Source of the DNA: Desulfatitalea tepidiphila
Lineage (GTDB): Bacteria; Desulfobacterota; Desulfobacteria; Desulfobacterales; Desulfosarcinaceae
Assembly (NCBI RefSeq): GCF_001293685.1
Contig: NZ_BCAG01000003.1
Location: 620,001-684,000, forward strand
Direction of reading: 5' to 3'
Length of the DNA: 64,000 nucleotides
Each line of letters starts with the position of its first letter. The stretch's first letter is position 1. Positions 43,436-52,713 of the stretch are shown one piece after another. The position numbers and the translations under genes are program-made. The notes beneath the pieces are model-generated. The model was not told the DNA's origin and did not search any database. It worked only from the letters and a program-made list of their open reading frames with translations.

Positions 43436-44590
43436 TCACCCTGTCTGATCTTTCTTCTCGGTAACAGCAGCCGTCACCAGCTCGCCGGCCAGGTTGCTGG
43501 CCTGCCTCAGTGCATCGTCTCGTAAATGGGCATATCTCGCCGTCATAGTCGGGCTCTTATGGGTCAAAAGTCGTTGCAAGGTATAGAGGTCAACGCGCCC
43601 GGATGATGCCAGCATCGAGGCGTAAACGTGCCTCAGACCATGAAGCGGCCGGAATCCGACCGGCAGCATGGCTGCTTTTCTGATCCGGTCAAATGCCTTG
43701 CGGCACTCCGTTAAATGGGTGCCTTTTTTGCGGCCTGGAAACACATAGGGGTTGCCGTCCAGGGCGGTGATACCGACGAATATCTTCTCGGCCATCTCGT
43801 TCATGGGGATGGTCTGGTCCCGGCCACCCTTGGGATCGCGGATGGCGATGAACTTTCGTTCGAAGTCCAGATCGGCCCATTTGAGCCCGAAAATCTCTGA
43901 TCGACGCATCCCGGTATAGAGGGCAATTCGCATCACATTGGCAGCGGCCTGATCTTCATCGGCATCCAGGGCCTTTAGTAGCGCCTTGAGTTGATCCTGG
44001 TTCAAGTCCTCAGTGGTCTGGTTGTTCAGCCGGGGAACTTCGATTTTGAAGGGCAGGGGAGCTATCAGGCCGCGCTTGACACCATAGTTGATGGTCCGTC
44101 GCAATATCTCAAGCACTCGGGCAGCCTGGGTGCGCTTTCCGGATTTTTGCAGAGACAGACGAACTCGGTCAACGTCCAGGGGCAGCAGTTCGGCCGGGTC
44201 CTTTTTGCCGATGCCATCCCGTAGGTGCAAGTCGAATTTGCGCTTGTCATGGCCCAGGGCCTTATTGTCGGGGTTTGATTCACAATAGGCATCCCACAGC
44301 TTAGCGATGGTATATCGGCTGTCCTCGGCCCTCTTGGCTGCTTCTACTGCCGCCCGTTTTTCGACGTTCGGCAATTCCCGGCCCTCTATCTTATTGGTGC
44401 GGATCCGGTTCGCCTTGGCAGGGGTCATGTCGTCTTGGTACTGGCGCCCAGCTTTCTCTTGGATACGTTTGCCGTCCTTGCGATAGTCGATGTAATAGAT
44501 CTTTTCGGGCTTGCCGGTGGCAATGGCCTTGCCCATGATGAAATAGACACCCGGATAATCGGTTTTGAATCTCTCTTGTGCCGGCATCAT
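43436..44590 (-). CDS. int: Tyrosine site-specific integrase
   Basis: 384 residues. N-terminal arm-binding and SAM-like core-binding parts, then the catalytic set: Arg in LYTGMRRSEIFGL, the HGLRH box (His-x-x-Arg), and Tyr353 in TARYAHL. It is transcribed away from the right attachment repeat, 206 bp away, with clusters of TGGTGGGTAT/ATACCCACCA sites in between. It should catalyse recombination at the tRNA-Asn 3' end. Confidence 0.95.
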   Translation of the reverse strand: MMPAQERFKTDYPGVYFIMGKAIATGKPEKIYYIDYRKDGKRIQEKAGRQYQDDMTPAKANRIRTNKIEGRELPNVEKRAAVEAAKRAEDSRYTIAKLWDAYCESNPDNKALGHDKRKFDLHLRDGIGKKDPAELLPLDVDRVRLSLQKSGKRTQAARVLEILRRTINYGVKRGLIAPLPFKIEVPRLNNQTTEDLNQDQLKALLKALDADEDQAAANVMRIALYTGMRRSEIFGLKWADLDFERKFIAIRDPKGGRDQTIPMNEMAEKIFVGITALDGNPYVFPGRKKGTHLTECRKAFDRIRKAAMLPVGFRPLHGLRHVYASMLASSGRVDLYTLQRLLTHKSPTMTARYAHLRDDALRQASNLAGELVTAAVTEKKDQTG

Positions 44591-44600
44591 GCCCCCTTTG

Positions 44601-44680
44601 TGGTGGGTATTTTGGTGGGTGCGATCATCCCCGAAATAAAACCATCAGTTTTTCATACCCACCACTATACCCACCACCCA
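44601..44680. promoter_or_regulatory. Right integrase arm-type sites
   Basis: TGGTGGGTAT (44601-44610) and TTGGTGGGT (44612-44620) are inverted relative to ATACCCACCA at 44655-44664 and 44667-44676. The spacing of the two direct copies (12 bp) equals that at the left end (34275, 34287). They overlap the likely int promoter, so int may be autoregulated. Confidence 0.5.
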
Positions 44681-44796
44681 AAATGAATGTCAAGGTATTT
44701 TAAAGTAGGCAAGTAAATTAAAAAGTCCAATCAAAAAAGGATGATAAAACAGATATGGTATTTTCAGGTAAAACGCGGTAAGTACCAAAACAATGG

Positions 44797-44842
44797 CTGT
44801 TAACCACTAGGTTGTAGGTTCAAGTCCTACTCAGGGAGCCAA
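44797..44842 (+). other. Right attachment repeat: tRNA-Asn 3' fragment
   Basis: Identical 46-bp copy of 34174-34219. Here the bases before it (AATGG) can still form most of an anticodon stem with CCACT, so it keeps slightly more of the tRNA, but no D-arm or acceptor 5' strand follows upstream. Also not a complete tRNA gene. Confidence 0.85.
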
Positions 44843-44935
44843 TCAAAAATAGCGCATTTCGAGCGCTTGTTAATTTAACGCAAAACCCCGAGGAAGTCGT
44901 TCCTTGGGGTTTTGCACTTTTAGCCTTTATTCACA
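44834..44935 (+). repeat. Island B left repeat with bidirectional terminator
   Basis: About 102 bp from GGGAGCCA onward, matching 59960-60061 with about eight differences by eye. It includes a bidirectional terminator hairpin: AAAACCCC-AGGAA with TTCCT-GGGGTTTT (44882-44913). Weaker similarity continues for roughly another 120 bp. The repeat begins inside the tRNA 3' end, so the two islands abut. Confidence 0.8.
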
Positions 44936-45346
44936 GCCTTTTGCGGCGTCGGATCGCCGCCTCCCGATTCTCCGCTTCCAACCGTTCTGCCCGGGCATCG
45001 ACTGTAAACCCGGGGGTTGCGTCCGAATCCCAAGACAATCTTTCATGAATTCTCCAATTCTCCGTTTAACATGTCTTCTTGGTTAACGCCTGGGTTTCAA
45101 CCGAACCCCGATCCGACACTTCATGATTCCTTCCGGTAGGTAAACAGCGTCAACCGGATGATGGGTCCGGTCAAATGCAAATCACCAGACAGCGGATGCG
45201 GCCGTGAAACGGAGACCATTTTGGGTGCCGTCGACATCGCGTCAAAGCGGTTTCCGGCAAGCCCCAAGGGCTCTTCCCCAGTCCCTTCCGCGCCTGCCTG
45301 CGGCATCCACAACACAATCCTGCGGCCTTTCGCAAGGAGGGATCGG
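44936..45346. other. Non-coding left flank of the DISARM island
   Basis: The first part continues the degenerate similarity to the repeat at 60062-60190. The rest is GC-rich with no clear gene; it ends in the AAGGAGGG ribosome site of the next gene. No promoter could be fixed. Confidence 0.35.
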
Positions 45347-45568
45347 ATGCCAAAAAAAGAAAAACTTCCCCATAGAATCGACGAGACCGTCGCGGAGATC
45401 GCTGCGATACTGGCCCGGGGCTTTTTGGAATACAAAAGAAATAGGCAACCTGCCGAAGATTTGGCAAACCTTGAACGTGATGTGAGCCAATTCGAAGAAT
45501 CTAAGGAACTTGTCGAGAAACGTCTTGCTTGTTCGCCCTACCAGAGCGTTCATGCGCTCAAAAGTTAA
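45347..45568 (+). CDS. Small hypothetical protein preceding a DUF2924 gene (73 aa)
   Basis: ATG at 45347 after AAGGAGGG. Helical, with a conserved-looking ETVAEIAAILARGFLEYK segment. Small proteins of this type are commonly found before DUF2924 genes in mobile islands, so it is likely real; role unknown. Confidence 0.65.
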   Translation: MPKKEKLPHRIDETVAEIAAILARGFLEYKRNRQPAEDLANLERDVSQFEESKELVEKRLACSPYQSVHALKS

Positions 45569-45614
45569 CGGCTGGGAGATTTGAACGGTAATCCATTGAT
45601 CAAGGAGATTTCGG

Positions 45615-46139
45615 ATGGAAGCAAGACTATTTCAGGAGATTCAAGGCCTTTCACGCATGACGGTGGGCGAACTGCGGGAAAAGTATATCGAGGTCTTTGG
45701 CGAGGAATCACGCTCTTTTCACAAGGATTTTTTGCGCAAGCGCATCGCCTGGAGAATCCAGGCCCTGGCCGAAGGTGACCTGTCGGAGCGCGCCAGACGA
45801 CGGGCTGATGCGCTGGCCAACGACGCCGAACTGAGAATCCGGACCCCGCGCAAGCCGGTCGAAACCGACATGGCACAGGAGATATCCAGAATATCGACCC
45901 GCCGCATCTCAGGCGGCCGCGATCCCAGGCTGCCCATTCCGGGAACCATCCTCGCCCGTGAGTTTCAGGGCCGTGATATCGTAGTCAAGGTCCTCGACCA
46001 TGACTTCGAGTTCGAGGGTCGGCGATATAAATCATTGTCCGCCATAGCCCGGGAAGTCACCGGTACCAAGTGGAACGGGTTTCTCTTTTTTGGCATCGAC
46101 CATAATCGGGGGACCGGCTTCAAAGCCAAAAGGAGTTGA
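45615..46139 (+). CDS. DUF2924 family protein
   Basis: 174 residues. It has the DUF2924 pattern: MTVGELREKYIEVFGEESRSFHKDFLRKRIAWRIQ at the N-terminus, RDPRLPIPGTILAREFQGRDIVVKVL in the middle and YKSLSAIAREVTGTKWNGFLFFGI at the end. DUF2924 genes usually sit next to large serine recombinases in phage-like islands. Here the recombinase is missing, replaced by a small gene and the defence locus. Function unknown; ribosome site AAGGAG. Confidence 0.88.
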   Translation: MEARLFQEIQGLSRMTVGELREKYIEVFGEESRSFHKDFLRKRIAWRIQALAEGDLSERARRRADALANDAELRIRTPRKPVETDMAQEISRISTRRISGGRDPRLPIPGTILAREFQGRDIVVKVLDHDFEFEGRRYKSLSAIAREVTGTKWNGFLFFGIDHNRGTGFKAKRS

Positions 46140-46141
46140 TC

Positions 46142-46390
46142 ATGTACCAAAGGATCACAAACGAACGGCCCGATGTAGGTGATCATGTCCTGGGGCTGTT
46201 GGAGAACCTTCATCGACGAATCGAGCGCCTGGAACGCGGAGCCAGATTGCCGCTCGAGGAGGCTGAGGCTTTTGCCGATTTGTTTGAGCGTATGCAGACC
46301 GACGAGACCCACAATCTGGAGTTGCACACCAGTTTAATCATGCAGCATTATAATGGTGAGAATGAGCAATCACAAGAATCTATCGATTAA
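46142..46390 (+). CDS. Small hypothetical protein (82 aa)
   Basis: ATG at 46142, with AAAAGGAG upstream, right after the DUF2924 stop. Acidic helical protein (LGLLENLHRRIERLERGARLPLEEAEAFADLFERMQ), probably a coiled coil. No family recognised. Followed by about 200 bp of AT-rich DNA (46391-46593) that probably holds the promoter of the defence operon. Confidence 0.55.
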   Translation: MYQRITNERPDVGDHVLGLLENLHRRIERLERGARLPLEEAEAFADLFERMQTDETHNLELHTSLIMQHYNGENEQSQESID

Positions 46391-46593
46391 CCACAAGATT
46401 TTATTTGCATTTTTATCTTTCTTTGCTATAGTTTTTTATTCTAGAAAATCTAAATACATTTTACACGTGCTGATGCTGACAGGCCATTACATGAAGCACC
46501 TTGTCTATAATTTCGGTGAAAAATTGGAGTCATGTGGTCGGCTACCAATCTCTTTAATGGCCCCTGCCAACCCAAATAGCCTGCAAACTCAAG

Positions 46594-47583
46594 ATGACAG
46601 ATAACTGTATGAAAAAGATACAAATACGGATGTTGGACATGTTTTGTGGCGGTGGCGGCAGCTCACGTGGGGCGGTTATGGCTGGAGCGACGCCAGCAGC
46701 TGCTCTGGACATGTGGAAACTGGCTGCCGAAACATATAAGCTGAATTTTCCGGAATCCACAGTTTACCGAATGAAAGCCAGTTCGTTAACTCCTGCGCGC
46801 ATCCTGAATGAAGTCGGCAGGATCGACCTGCTTCTCGCATCACCGGAGTGTACGAGTCACAGCGTGGCCAAAGGCAATAAACCCCGATGTGAAATAAGCA
46901 GGGAAACTGCTTTTGAGGTTATCCGCCTCGCCAAGGTTTTAAGGCCGCGTTGGATAGTCGTTGAGAACGTCATGCAGATGCAAAAATGGCGTCGTTTCGA
47001 CGAATGGCATGAAAAAATCATGGACATTGGCTATCACACCGAGAGTGCCATATTTGATGCACAGTATTTCAGTACTCCGCAATCGCGTCGACGCCTGTTT
47101 ATTGTGGGTGATCTGGAAGGCGCACCTGTTCTGCCCAATCCCGGGGGGCGCACAAAGAAAACAGTTGATAGCAGCATCCTGGGGCGTGGTGAATCGAAGA
47201 ATGCGCCCTGGGCCTTCTCGCCGGTCAACAGCCCAAGGCGTGCCAAGGCAACTGTTGAGCGTGCAGAAGGTGCTATCAGAGAACTCGGTGCTGATACTCC
47301 ATTCATCATGGTATACTATGGCACAGACGGTGCTGGGGGATTTCAAACGCTCGATCGCCCGCTACGGACTGTGACAACACTCGACAGATTCGCTATCGTA
47401 CGGCCGAACTGTAATGGTCACGAAATGCGGATGTTGCAGCCACCTGAGCTCGCTGCTGCAATGGGTTTCCCAAATTATCATGTCTGGCCACAATCAAGTC
47501 GCCGGGAACGAATCAAACTGATTGGAAACGCTGTCTGCCCACCAGTAATGCAATCCATTGTAAAAGCGTTGACTGGCGGGTGA
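46594..47583 (+). CDS. DNA (cytosine-5-)-methyltransferase, DISARM DrmMII-like
   Basis: 329 residues. C5-methylase motifs: motif I DMFCGGGGSS, the catalytic loop LASPECTSHSVAKG with Cys86 (SPEC in place of the usual PPCQ), motif VI VVENV, motif VIII QSRRRLF and the terminal GNAVCPPV. The SPECTxHS variant is what I recall for DISARM class 2 methylases. It marks host DNA to protect it from the locus. First gene of a rightward series with small gaps to the nuclease-helicase genes. Confidence 0.87.
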   Translation: MTDNCMKKIQIRMLDMFCGGGGSSRGAVMAGATPAAALDMWKLAAETYKLNFPESTVYRMKASSLTPARILNEVGRIDLLLASPECTSHSVAKGNKPRCEISRETAFEVIRLAKVLRPRWIVVENVMQMQKWRRFDEWHEKIMDIGYHTESAIFDAQYFSTPQSRRRLFIVGDLEGAPVLPNPGGRTKKTVDSSILGRGESKNAPWAFSPVNSPRRAKATVERAEGAIRELGADTPFIMVYYGTDGAGGFQTLDRPLRTVTTLDRFAIVRPNCNGHEMRMLQPPELAAAMGFPNYHVWPQSSRRERIKLIGNAVCPPVMQSIVKALTGG

Positions 47584-47599
47584 GAAAAGAGGCCCCGAT

Positions 47600-50500
47600 G
47601 TGGCTTATCAGTTAACATACTCGGATCGTGAATTTCTGCTGCAGACATTCGACACACTTAAGTCTGAATGGCGCGGAGAGGACGAACAGCTGCTTGCAGG
47701 TGCATGCGACTGGGCAAAAAGACTTGAACCCAGCTGTGGATTCGAGCATGCACTGACGCGTGATATCGCAGTTCTTTCCAGGTTTTTAACATCCCATAAA
47801 ACAGACCAAGACCTGTCCGATATTGCCCGTGGCGGACTGCTTTATGTGTTGCGGGCGAGCCAGAACGATCCATCCAGGCTCGGGGCGCTTGGTCTTCTTG
47901 ATGACGCATTTATTACGAGTTTTGCCGTCCACGAGATCCGCGTCAGGCTTGACGAACAGGCGGTTTATAACCCTCCTCGATTATCTCGGGATGAACAAAA
48001 GCATGCTGAGAACCTGTTTTTGGAACTAGCTGAAAAACCCGTATCAAATGATCAATATCTGATCGATAAATCCCGAACCGTCTGTGATGGATTAGCCAAC
48101 CTTGCTGCCTGCGGCCTGTTTCAAAGGCTGAAAAGAAATGTTGAATTTCTCATTACAGTGGTTTCGAATGCAGACTGGAGTCAGGAACAGCGTTGCTATG
48201 CTCGTGCAGCCCTGAGCTATTTGATTTGTGAAGAAGACGCTATCGATGATCGATTAGGAATTGTTGGATACCTCGACGACAATTTTATTGCCCAGATGGC
48301 TGTAGACTTAATTGAACCAAAACGTGATCCATGGATTGAAGTCCTTGACACAACAGTGGGGGCTTGGCCATTTTTGAATTCCATGGTGATTGACGATGGC
48401 AGCGGTGGTCGCCCGATTTCTGAATACGTGATTGTGAATTCTGCACTCTCATGCCCGTTGGTAAGAGGAGGACAAAGTGGCTTGACCGCCCTTGTTGTCC
48501 CGTTTGTAGGTCCGATGCCGCTATTGCTTGGTTTTGTTGCTTCTCTTGGATTGATACAGAATTCAGGGCAGCACGAAGTTTCGGAGAATACATTTATTAA
48601 AGGACAAAAGGTTCTCGTTGATAACAATGCAATTGCCGAATTTGCCGGTATCAAAGAGATTAACGGGCATAGAAGGTTTGGTCTGACCCAGGACCTGTAT
48701 CGGAATGGCCATTACCAGCCATGCACGCATTGGTGGCCCATATCATACTTGCGTCGACTGACACTTGCTGACTCGTCGCGGTCCACCCGCGGGAAATTGA
48801 CCTGCGATCTTAGCAAGAGCGGCGCGATGCTTCCAGCCTTGGAATACTTGTTTAATGCGAGCAGGTCCGCAGATCTTGCAGCCGTCAGAAAAAAGATGCT
48901 CGTTGTGACACCGGTGACAGTTGCAGGCGATTTGGCAAAACGTTTGCGATTTTTCGGTTACCCATTGAAAGAAGTTGTACCGATGGGCAACATCGTCGAC
49001 AATGAAATCAAACCCTGGTCAAACAGCTTTGGCCAGCAAGAACCTCTGCTTGTGTTTTCATCTGATGTGGATGTTGCATGTGTCTATGCCGAAGAACATT
49101 CAGACCTAATAGATACAATCATCATTGATATGACAGGTCGAAATTCAGGAAAATTCGCGAGCCTGGGCGAACTGCAACGCATGGATTTCCAGACTCTCGT
49201 TATTACTCCAGAAAGGTCTGCGAGCGAGTTTCCTGTTGAAGACGATGATTCAATTATTATGTGGGAGTGGGATGCTAAAGATTTATCGGCATTACTGTGG
49301 CCAAAGGGTAAGGTGACAGATGCAGACGGCATAATCGTTCGATACGAGCACAGGTTGCAGACTCAATCATCCGTTGTGCCGCAAGCAAGGCTCATAGATT
49401 GCCCATTGACCGATGAAGTTTTCGAATCGGTCAGGCATCTTAAATCTGTCGCGCAACAACGGGGTGAGGACTTCTTGGCTGAACTTGATGAACTCGTCGT
49501 TTTGGCGTTTGGAGTCACATCATATATGTTCCGTTCGGCGACCTTGCTGACCGATAATATTCCGTCGTACCATGCAATAAAAAATAACATCGTAAGGATT
49601 GGGGATATTGCACGAGAGTCTCGTTATCTGTCAGAAATGGAGCAAGCTGCAGCCACCAACATAAAGGTGTTGCTTCAGGACCTTTTTGAAAAACTGAAGA
49701 TGGACAATCCAAAAGCCATCGCAGTTCAAGAAATTCTGGATGCTCAGTCGGGGCGGGCGATCATCTGTCCTGATCGTCGGCTTCTCGTCGACCTGGAACA
49801 AGTATACGGAAACCAAGGCCTCCGAATCCTGAGTGACTATGCCCCTGATGATGAAGAGAATATCGGTGGCGCTATTATCCCGGGCTGGTTTCGCAAAGAC
49901 CGCATGGCAAGAATACTCATTCCGCCTGCAACCCAACCATTGACTTTGCTGCTTTACAACCCGGAGTACCGATGGCATGCAGACTTCTGTCATGAGCGAA
50001 AGATATCCCGGATGAGGCGAGCGAGATGCGGCAGACGATCAAAGGTGTTTCCGAGTGTAAGAGGATGGGCCGAGCAGGATAACGAGAGGGCACGCTTGGC
50101 CGTGGATGAACATGATTCCAGCTTTCTACGCGAACTGGAATCCATCCAGGAGCGGATTCATGCAGCACGCCGGAAGCATGCATATCAGACCGCAAAATCC
50201 GACGGAAGCGAAATAGAGGTTCCTGCCCGCCTTGTTTTGTTTGAGGGCGGAGCCCATGCATTTTTGCGGGAGTCCTATAAGGCCACCGTCGTAACTCATC
50301 TCCTTGATGCCATTGTCGAAGACACGGAAAAAGAGAACGTGGATGTTAGCTACAAGACAGCGAAGGAGCTCAAACCCAATGATGCATTACTGTTTCATCG
50401 CCGTTCTGACCGTGACGTAATTCGGATGACCGCAGATGAAGATATGCCCGAAGGCCTTCGCGAGACTGCCATGGCGTGGCAAAAAGCGCTGGTGAGTTAT

Positions 50501-50929
50501 GCGCAACGAGAAGACTTGAAACCCCAGGAAATACGTAAGCATCTCAGGATCGCGGGTTGTGCCGTTCACATCCAGACCATCCGTGGCTGGCTTCATGATA
50601 ATGACAGGATTGCTCCCCGCCAATATGAAAGGGATATTGGCATCATTGCAAAGGTTACTGGCGATCCTTACCTCAACAATAACCTTGAGACCGTGCTTGA
50701 CTCTGTCAGCGCCGTATTTGGCGCTCATCAACGGGCTTCACACAAACTGGCACGGAAGGTTTTACGTCGCGCTGTCGAAATTTTAAAAGAAGAACGCCGC
50801 CAGTTGAAACTGATTGAGCTTGAATCCGATATAGTGCTTGCCCGTATCATCGAAATAGATGAGTACGACACAAATGTTCGCCTTTCAATGATCAACCGTT
50901 TGCAGGAATCAGAGCAATGGCACGTGTGA
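47600..50929 (+). CDS. DrmE-like DISARM protein with two DUF1232-like repeats
   Basis: 1109 residues from a GTG at 47600. Two DUF1232 (YkvA-like) segments are visible at about residues 71-107 (IARGGLLYVL...LGALGLLDDAF) and 198-232 (ARAALSYLI...LGIVGYLDDNF). The rest has no catalytic motif I can see. Position between a DrmMII-like methylase and a DrmA/DrmB pair, and its large size, fit DrmE of class 2 DISARM, whose function is unknown. It overlaps the next gene by 13 bp. Confidence 0.65.
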   Translation: MAYQLTYSDREFLLQTFDTLKSEWRGEDEQLLAGACDWAKRLEPSCGFEHALTRDIAVLSRFLTSHKTDQDLSDIARGGLLYVLRASQNDPSRLGALGLLDDAFITSFAVHEIRVRLDEQAVYNPPRLSRDEQKHAENLFLELAEKPVSNDQYLIDKSRTVCDGLANLAACGLFQRLKRNVEFLITVVSNADWSQEQRCYARAALSYLICEEDAIDDRLGIVGYLDDNFIAQMAVDLIEPKRDPWIEVLDTTVGAWPFLNSMVIDDGSGGRPISEYVIVNSALSCPLVRGGQSGLTALVVPFVGPMPLLLGFVASLGLIQNSGQHEVSENTFIKGQKVLVDNNAIAEFAGIKEINGHRRFGLTQDLYRNGHYQPCTHWWPISYLRRLTLADSSRSTRGKLTCDLSKSGAMLPALEYLFNASRSADLAAVRKKMLVVTPVTVAGDLAKRLRFFGYPLKEVVPMGNIVDNEIKPWSNSFGQQEPLLVFSSDVDVACVYAEEHSDLIDTIIIDMTGRNSGKFASLGELQRMDFQTLVITPERSASEFPVEDDDSIIMWEWDAKDLSALLWPKGKVTDADGIIVRYEHRLQTQSSVVPQARLIDCPLTDEVFESVRHLKSVAQQRGEDFLAELDELVVLAFGVTSYMFRSATLLTDNIPSYHAIKNNIVRIGDIARESRYLSEMEQAAATNIKVLLQDLFEKLKMDNPKAIAVQEILDAQSGRAIICPDRRLLVDLEQVYGNQGLRILSDYAPDDEENIGGAIIPGWFRKDRMARILIPPATQPLTLLLYNPEYRWHADFCHERKISRMRRARCGRRSKVFPSVRGWAEQDNERARLAVDEHDSSFLRELESIQERIHAARRKHAYQTAKSDGSEIEVPARLVLFEGGAHAFLRESYKATVVTHLLDAIVEDTEKENVDVSYKTAKELKPNDALLFHRRSDRDVIRMTADEDMPEGLRETAMAWQKALVSYAQREDLKPQEIRKHLRIAGCAVHIQTIRGWLHDNDRIAPRQYERDIGIIAKVTGDPYLNNNLETVLDSVSAVFGAHQRASHKLARKVLRRAVEILKEERRQLKLIELESDIVLARIIEIDEYDTNVRLSMINRLQESEQWHV

Positions 50930-52698
50930 TCCCTGCGTCGATTCATCCAAACGTGCGCAGCGGCGCAGAGCAAAAATTGTTTGGCATAATCCGCGATACA
51001 CCTGGAACAGACGATTGGGTGTGCCTGCACTCGCTTGGGCTGGCCCGGCATGCCAGGAAACGGCGCGGGGAGATCGATTTTCTACTACTTACACGCAAAG
51101 GTGTTTTTGTTCTTGAGGTTAAAGGCGGTCGCGTTTCACGTCGTGACGGCGTGTGGGAATTTACTGATCGCTATGGCATTGCTCATGAGAAGCATGAGAG
51201 CCCTTTTGACCAGGCTTCCAGCGCGATGTTCGCTCTGGAACGCGATGTACAGCAGGAGTTTCGGAGTGATCAACGAAGATCCCGCTTGCTGTTTTGCTAT
51301 GGGGTCATGTTGCCGGACATTATTTTCAATGAGGCAGGTTGTGAAGCGGACCTCAGGTTGGTTTACGATGCGCGTGATCGTCACAGGCCCATAACCGACT
51401 TTATTGAGCGTTTGTCAGCCTTTGCCAGAGAGAGTGATTCACGCAACCGTTACGCACCCACAGATAAAGACATCCAGGCGCTTGTAGATTTCCTGCGGCC
51501 CGATTTTGATCTTGTACCTCCTCTCGGGGTCCAGGCAGATGCTGCAGCAGACAAATTCTTGTCCCTCGAAAGAGAGCAATATGCGGTGATCGATGCCTGG
51601 GAGCAGTATAATCAGCCCCGGGTATTGGTTCAGGGTGGGGCAGGAACCGGAAAAACCCTGCTTGCCCTTGAAGCTGCTGTTCGCGCAGCCCAGAAGACAG
51701 AAGGTAAGGTATTGCTGCTATGCTATAACCGTTTGCTTGCAAGGTTTCTAGAGGAAAATGCAAAAACCCGCCATCTGGCAGGTGAGATCCAGGTCAAATC
51801 AATTTACAGCCTTCTGAACGATCTGATCAGCGCCTCATCGTTTTCAGGTGAGTTCATGAGCAGGCGCTCCGATCTTGATGCATCAGTTGTATATCAGCAG
51901 CTATATCCCGAATATGCCTCTCTTGCTCTGATCGAACTGAACACCATGCCGGCAAAAACACTAGTCATCGACGAAGCCCAGGACATGATGACAATAGGAT
52001 TGCTGGATGTGATTGATGCATTTGTGGAAGGTGGACTCAAGAGCGGTCAATGGCGCATATTCTGCGACGTCAATAACCAAGCCAGTGTATTTGGTGCTTT
52101 CAACCAGGAAGCTTTGGAGCGTTTGATGTCTTATGGGCAACTATCGATCCTTGCGACTAACCGCAGAAATACAAAGCCGGTCGCCGAGGAGACGGCCATG
52201 CTGACCCGCCCGAGGATTGCTGCCCCAGCTTCCATAGCTGGAATTCCGGTCCAGTACAACTGGTATAAGACACCAGATGCGCAGGGCCGAAAACTTTCAT
52301 CTGTTCTTAAATGCCTGCATCGCGAGGAAGTGGCCCCCGGCCGCATCACCGTGCTTTCAGCACGCAACCTTGAGAAATGCTGCGCTGCATCCATATCCAA
52401 TCCTAACCTTGTACCTGTGCAATGGAACAATGTATGGGAGATTGTCACCGGAAAATGTCCATCGGCCAGCTATTGCACGATTTCGGCATTCAAGGGGCTT
52501 GAAAACGATTTTATTATTCTGACTGACATAGAGGACCTTGAATCCGATTGGTGGCGATCCGTAATTTATGTGGGGATGTCACGGGCACGGGTCGGTTTAT
52601 ACTTGCTTATGCATGAGTCGCTGCGCGAGGTTTATGAGACACGTCTTCGTCAGTGGATGGCAGAGAAAAATATTCAAGAGATGGGGACTGAACAATAA
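50917..52698 (+). CDS. NERD-domain nuclease fused to a UvrD/DUF2075-like helicase
   Basis: 593 residues. The N-terminal NERD nuclease has Glu52/Asp54 and Glu67-x-Lys69 (GEIDFLLLTRKGVFVLEVKGG spans both), the PD-(D/E)XK-type set. A helicase follows with Walker A GGAGTGKT (240-247), VIDEAQDM, TNRRNTKPV and the terminal SAFKGLENDFIIL and YVGMSRAR motifs. It combines a nuclease and an SF1 helicase. It is not one of the core DISARM genes I know, but overlaps the DrmE-like gene by 13 bp and precedes drmA by 15 bp, so it is built into this locus. Confidence 0.88.
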   Translation: MARVIPASIHPNVRSGAEQKLFGIIRDTPGTDDWVCLHSLGLARHARKRRGEIDFLLLTRKGVFVLEVKGGRVSRRDGVWEFTDRYGIAHEKHESPFDQASSAMFALERDVQQEFRSDQRRSRLLFCYGVMLPDIIFNEAGCEADLRLVYDARDRHRPITDFIERLSAFARESDSRNRYAPTDKDIQALVDFLRPDFDLVPPLGVQADAAADKFLSLEREQYAVIDAWEQYNQPRVLVQGGAGTGKTLLALEAAVRAAQKTEGKVLLLCYNRLLARFLEENAKTRHLAGEIQVKSIYSLLNDLISASSFSGEFMSRRSDLDASVVYQQLYPEYASLALIELNTMPAKTLVIDEAQDMMTIGLLDVIDAFVEGGLKSGQWRIFCDVNNQASVFGAFNQEALERLMSYGQLSILATNRRNTKPVAEETAMLTRPRIAAPASIAGIPVQYNWYKTPDAQGRKLSSVLKCLHREEVAPGRITVLSARNLEKCCAASISNPNLVPVQWNNVWEIVTGKCPSASYCTISAFKGLENDFIILTDIEDLESDWWRSVIYVGMSRARVGLYLLMHESLREVYETRLRQWMAEKNIQEMGTEQ

Positions 52699-52713
52699 TA
52701 TGGAGTCAACAGA

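Noticed and set aside
46353-46604. 83-codon frame before the cytosine methylase
   Set aside because: Overlaps the preceding gene and the AT-rich promoter-like stretch; composition not protein-like.
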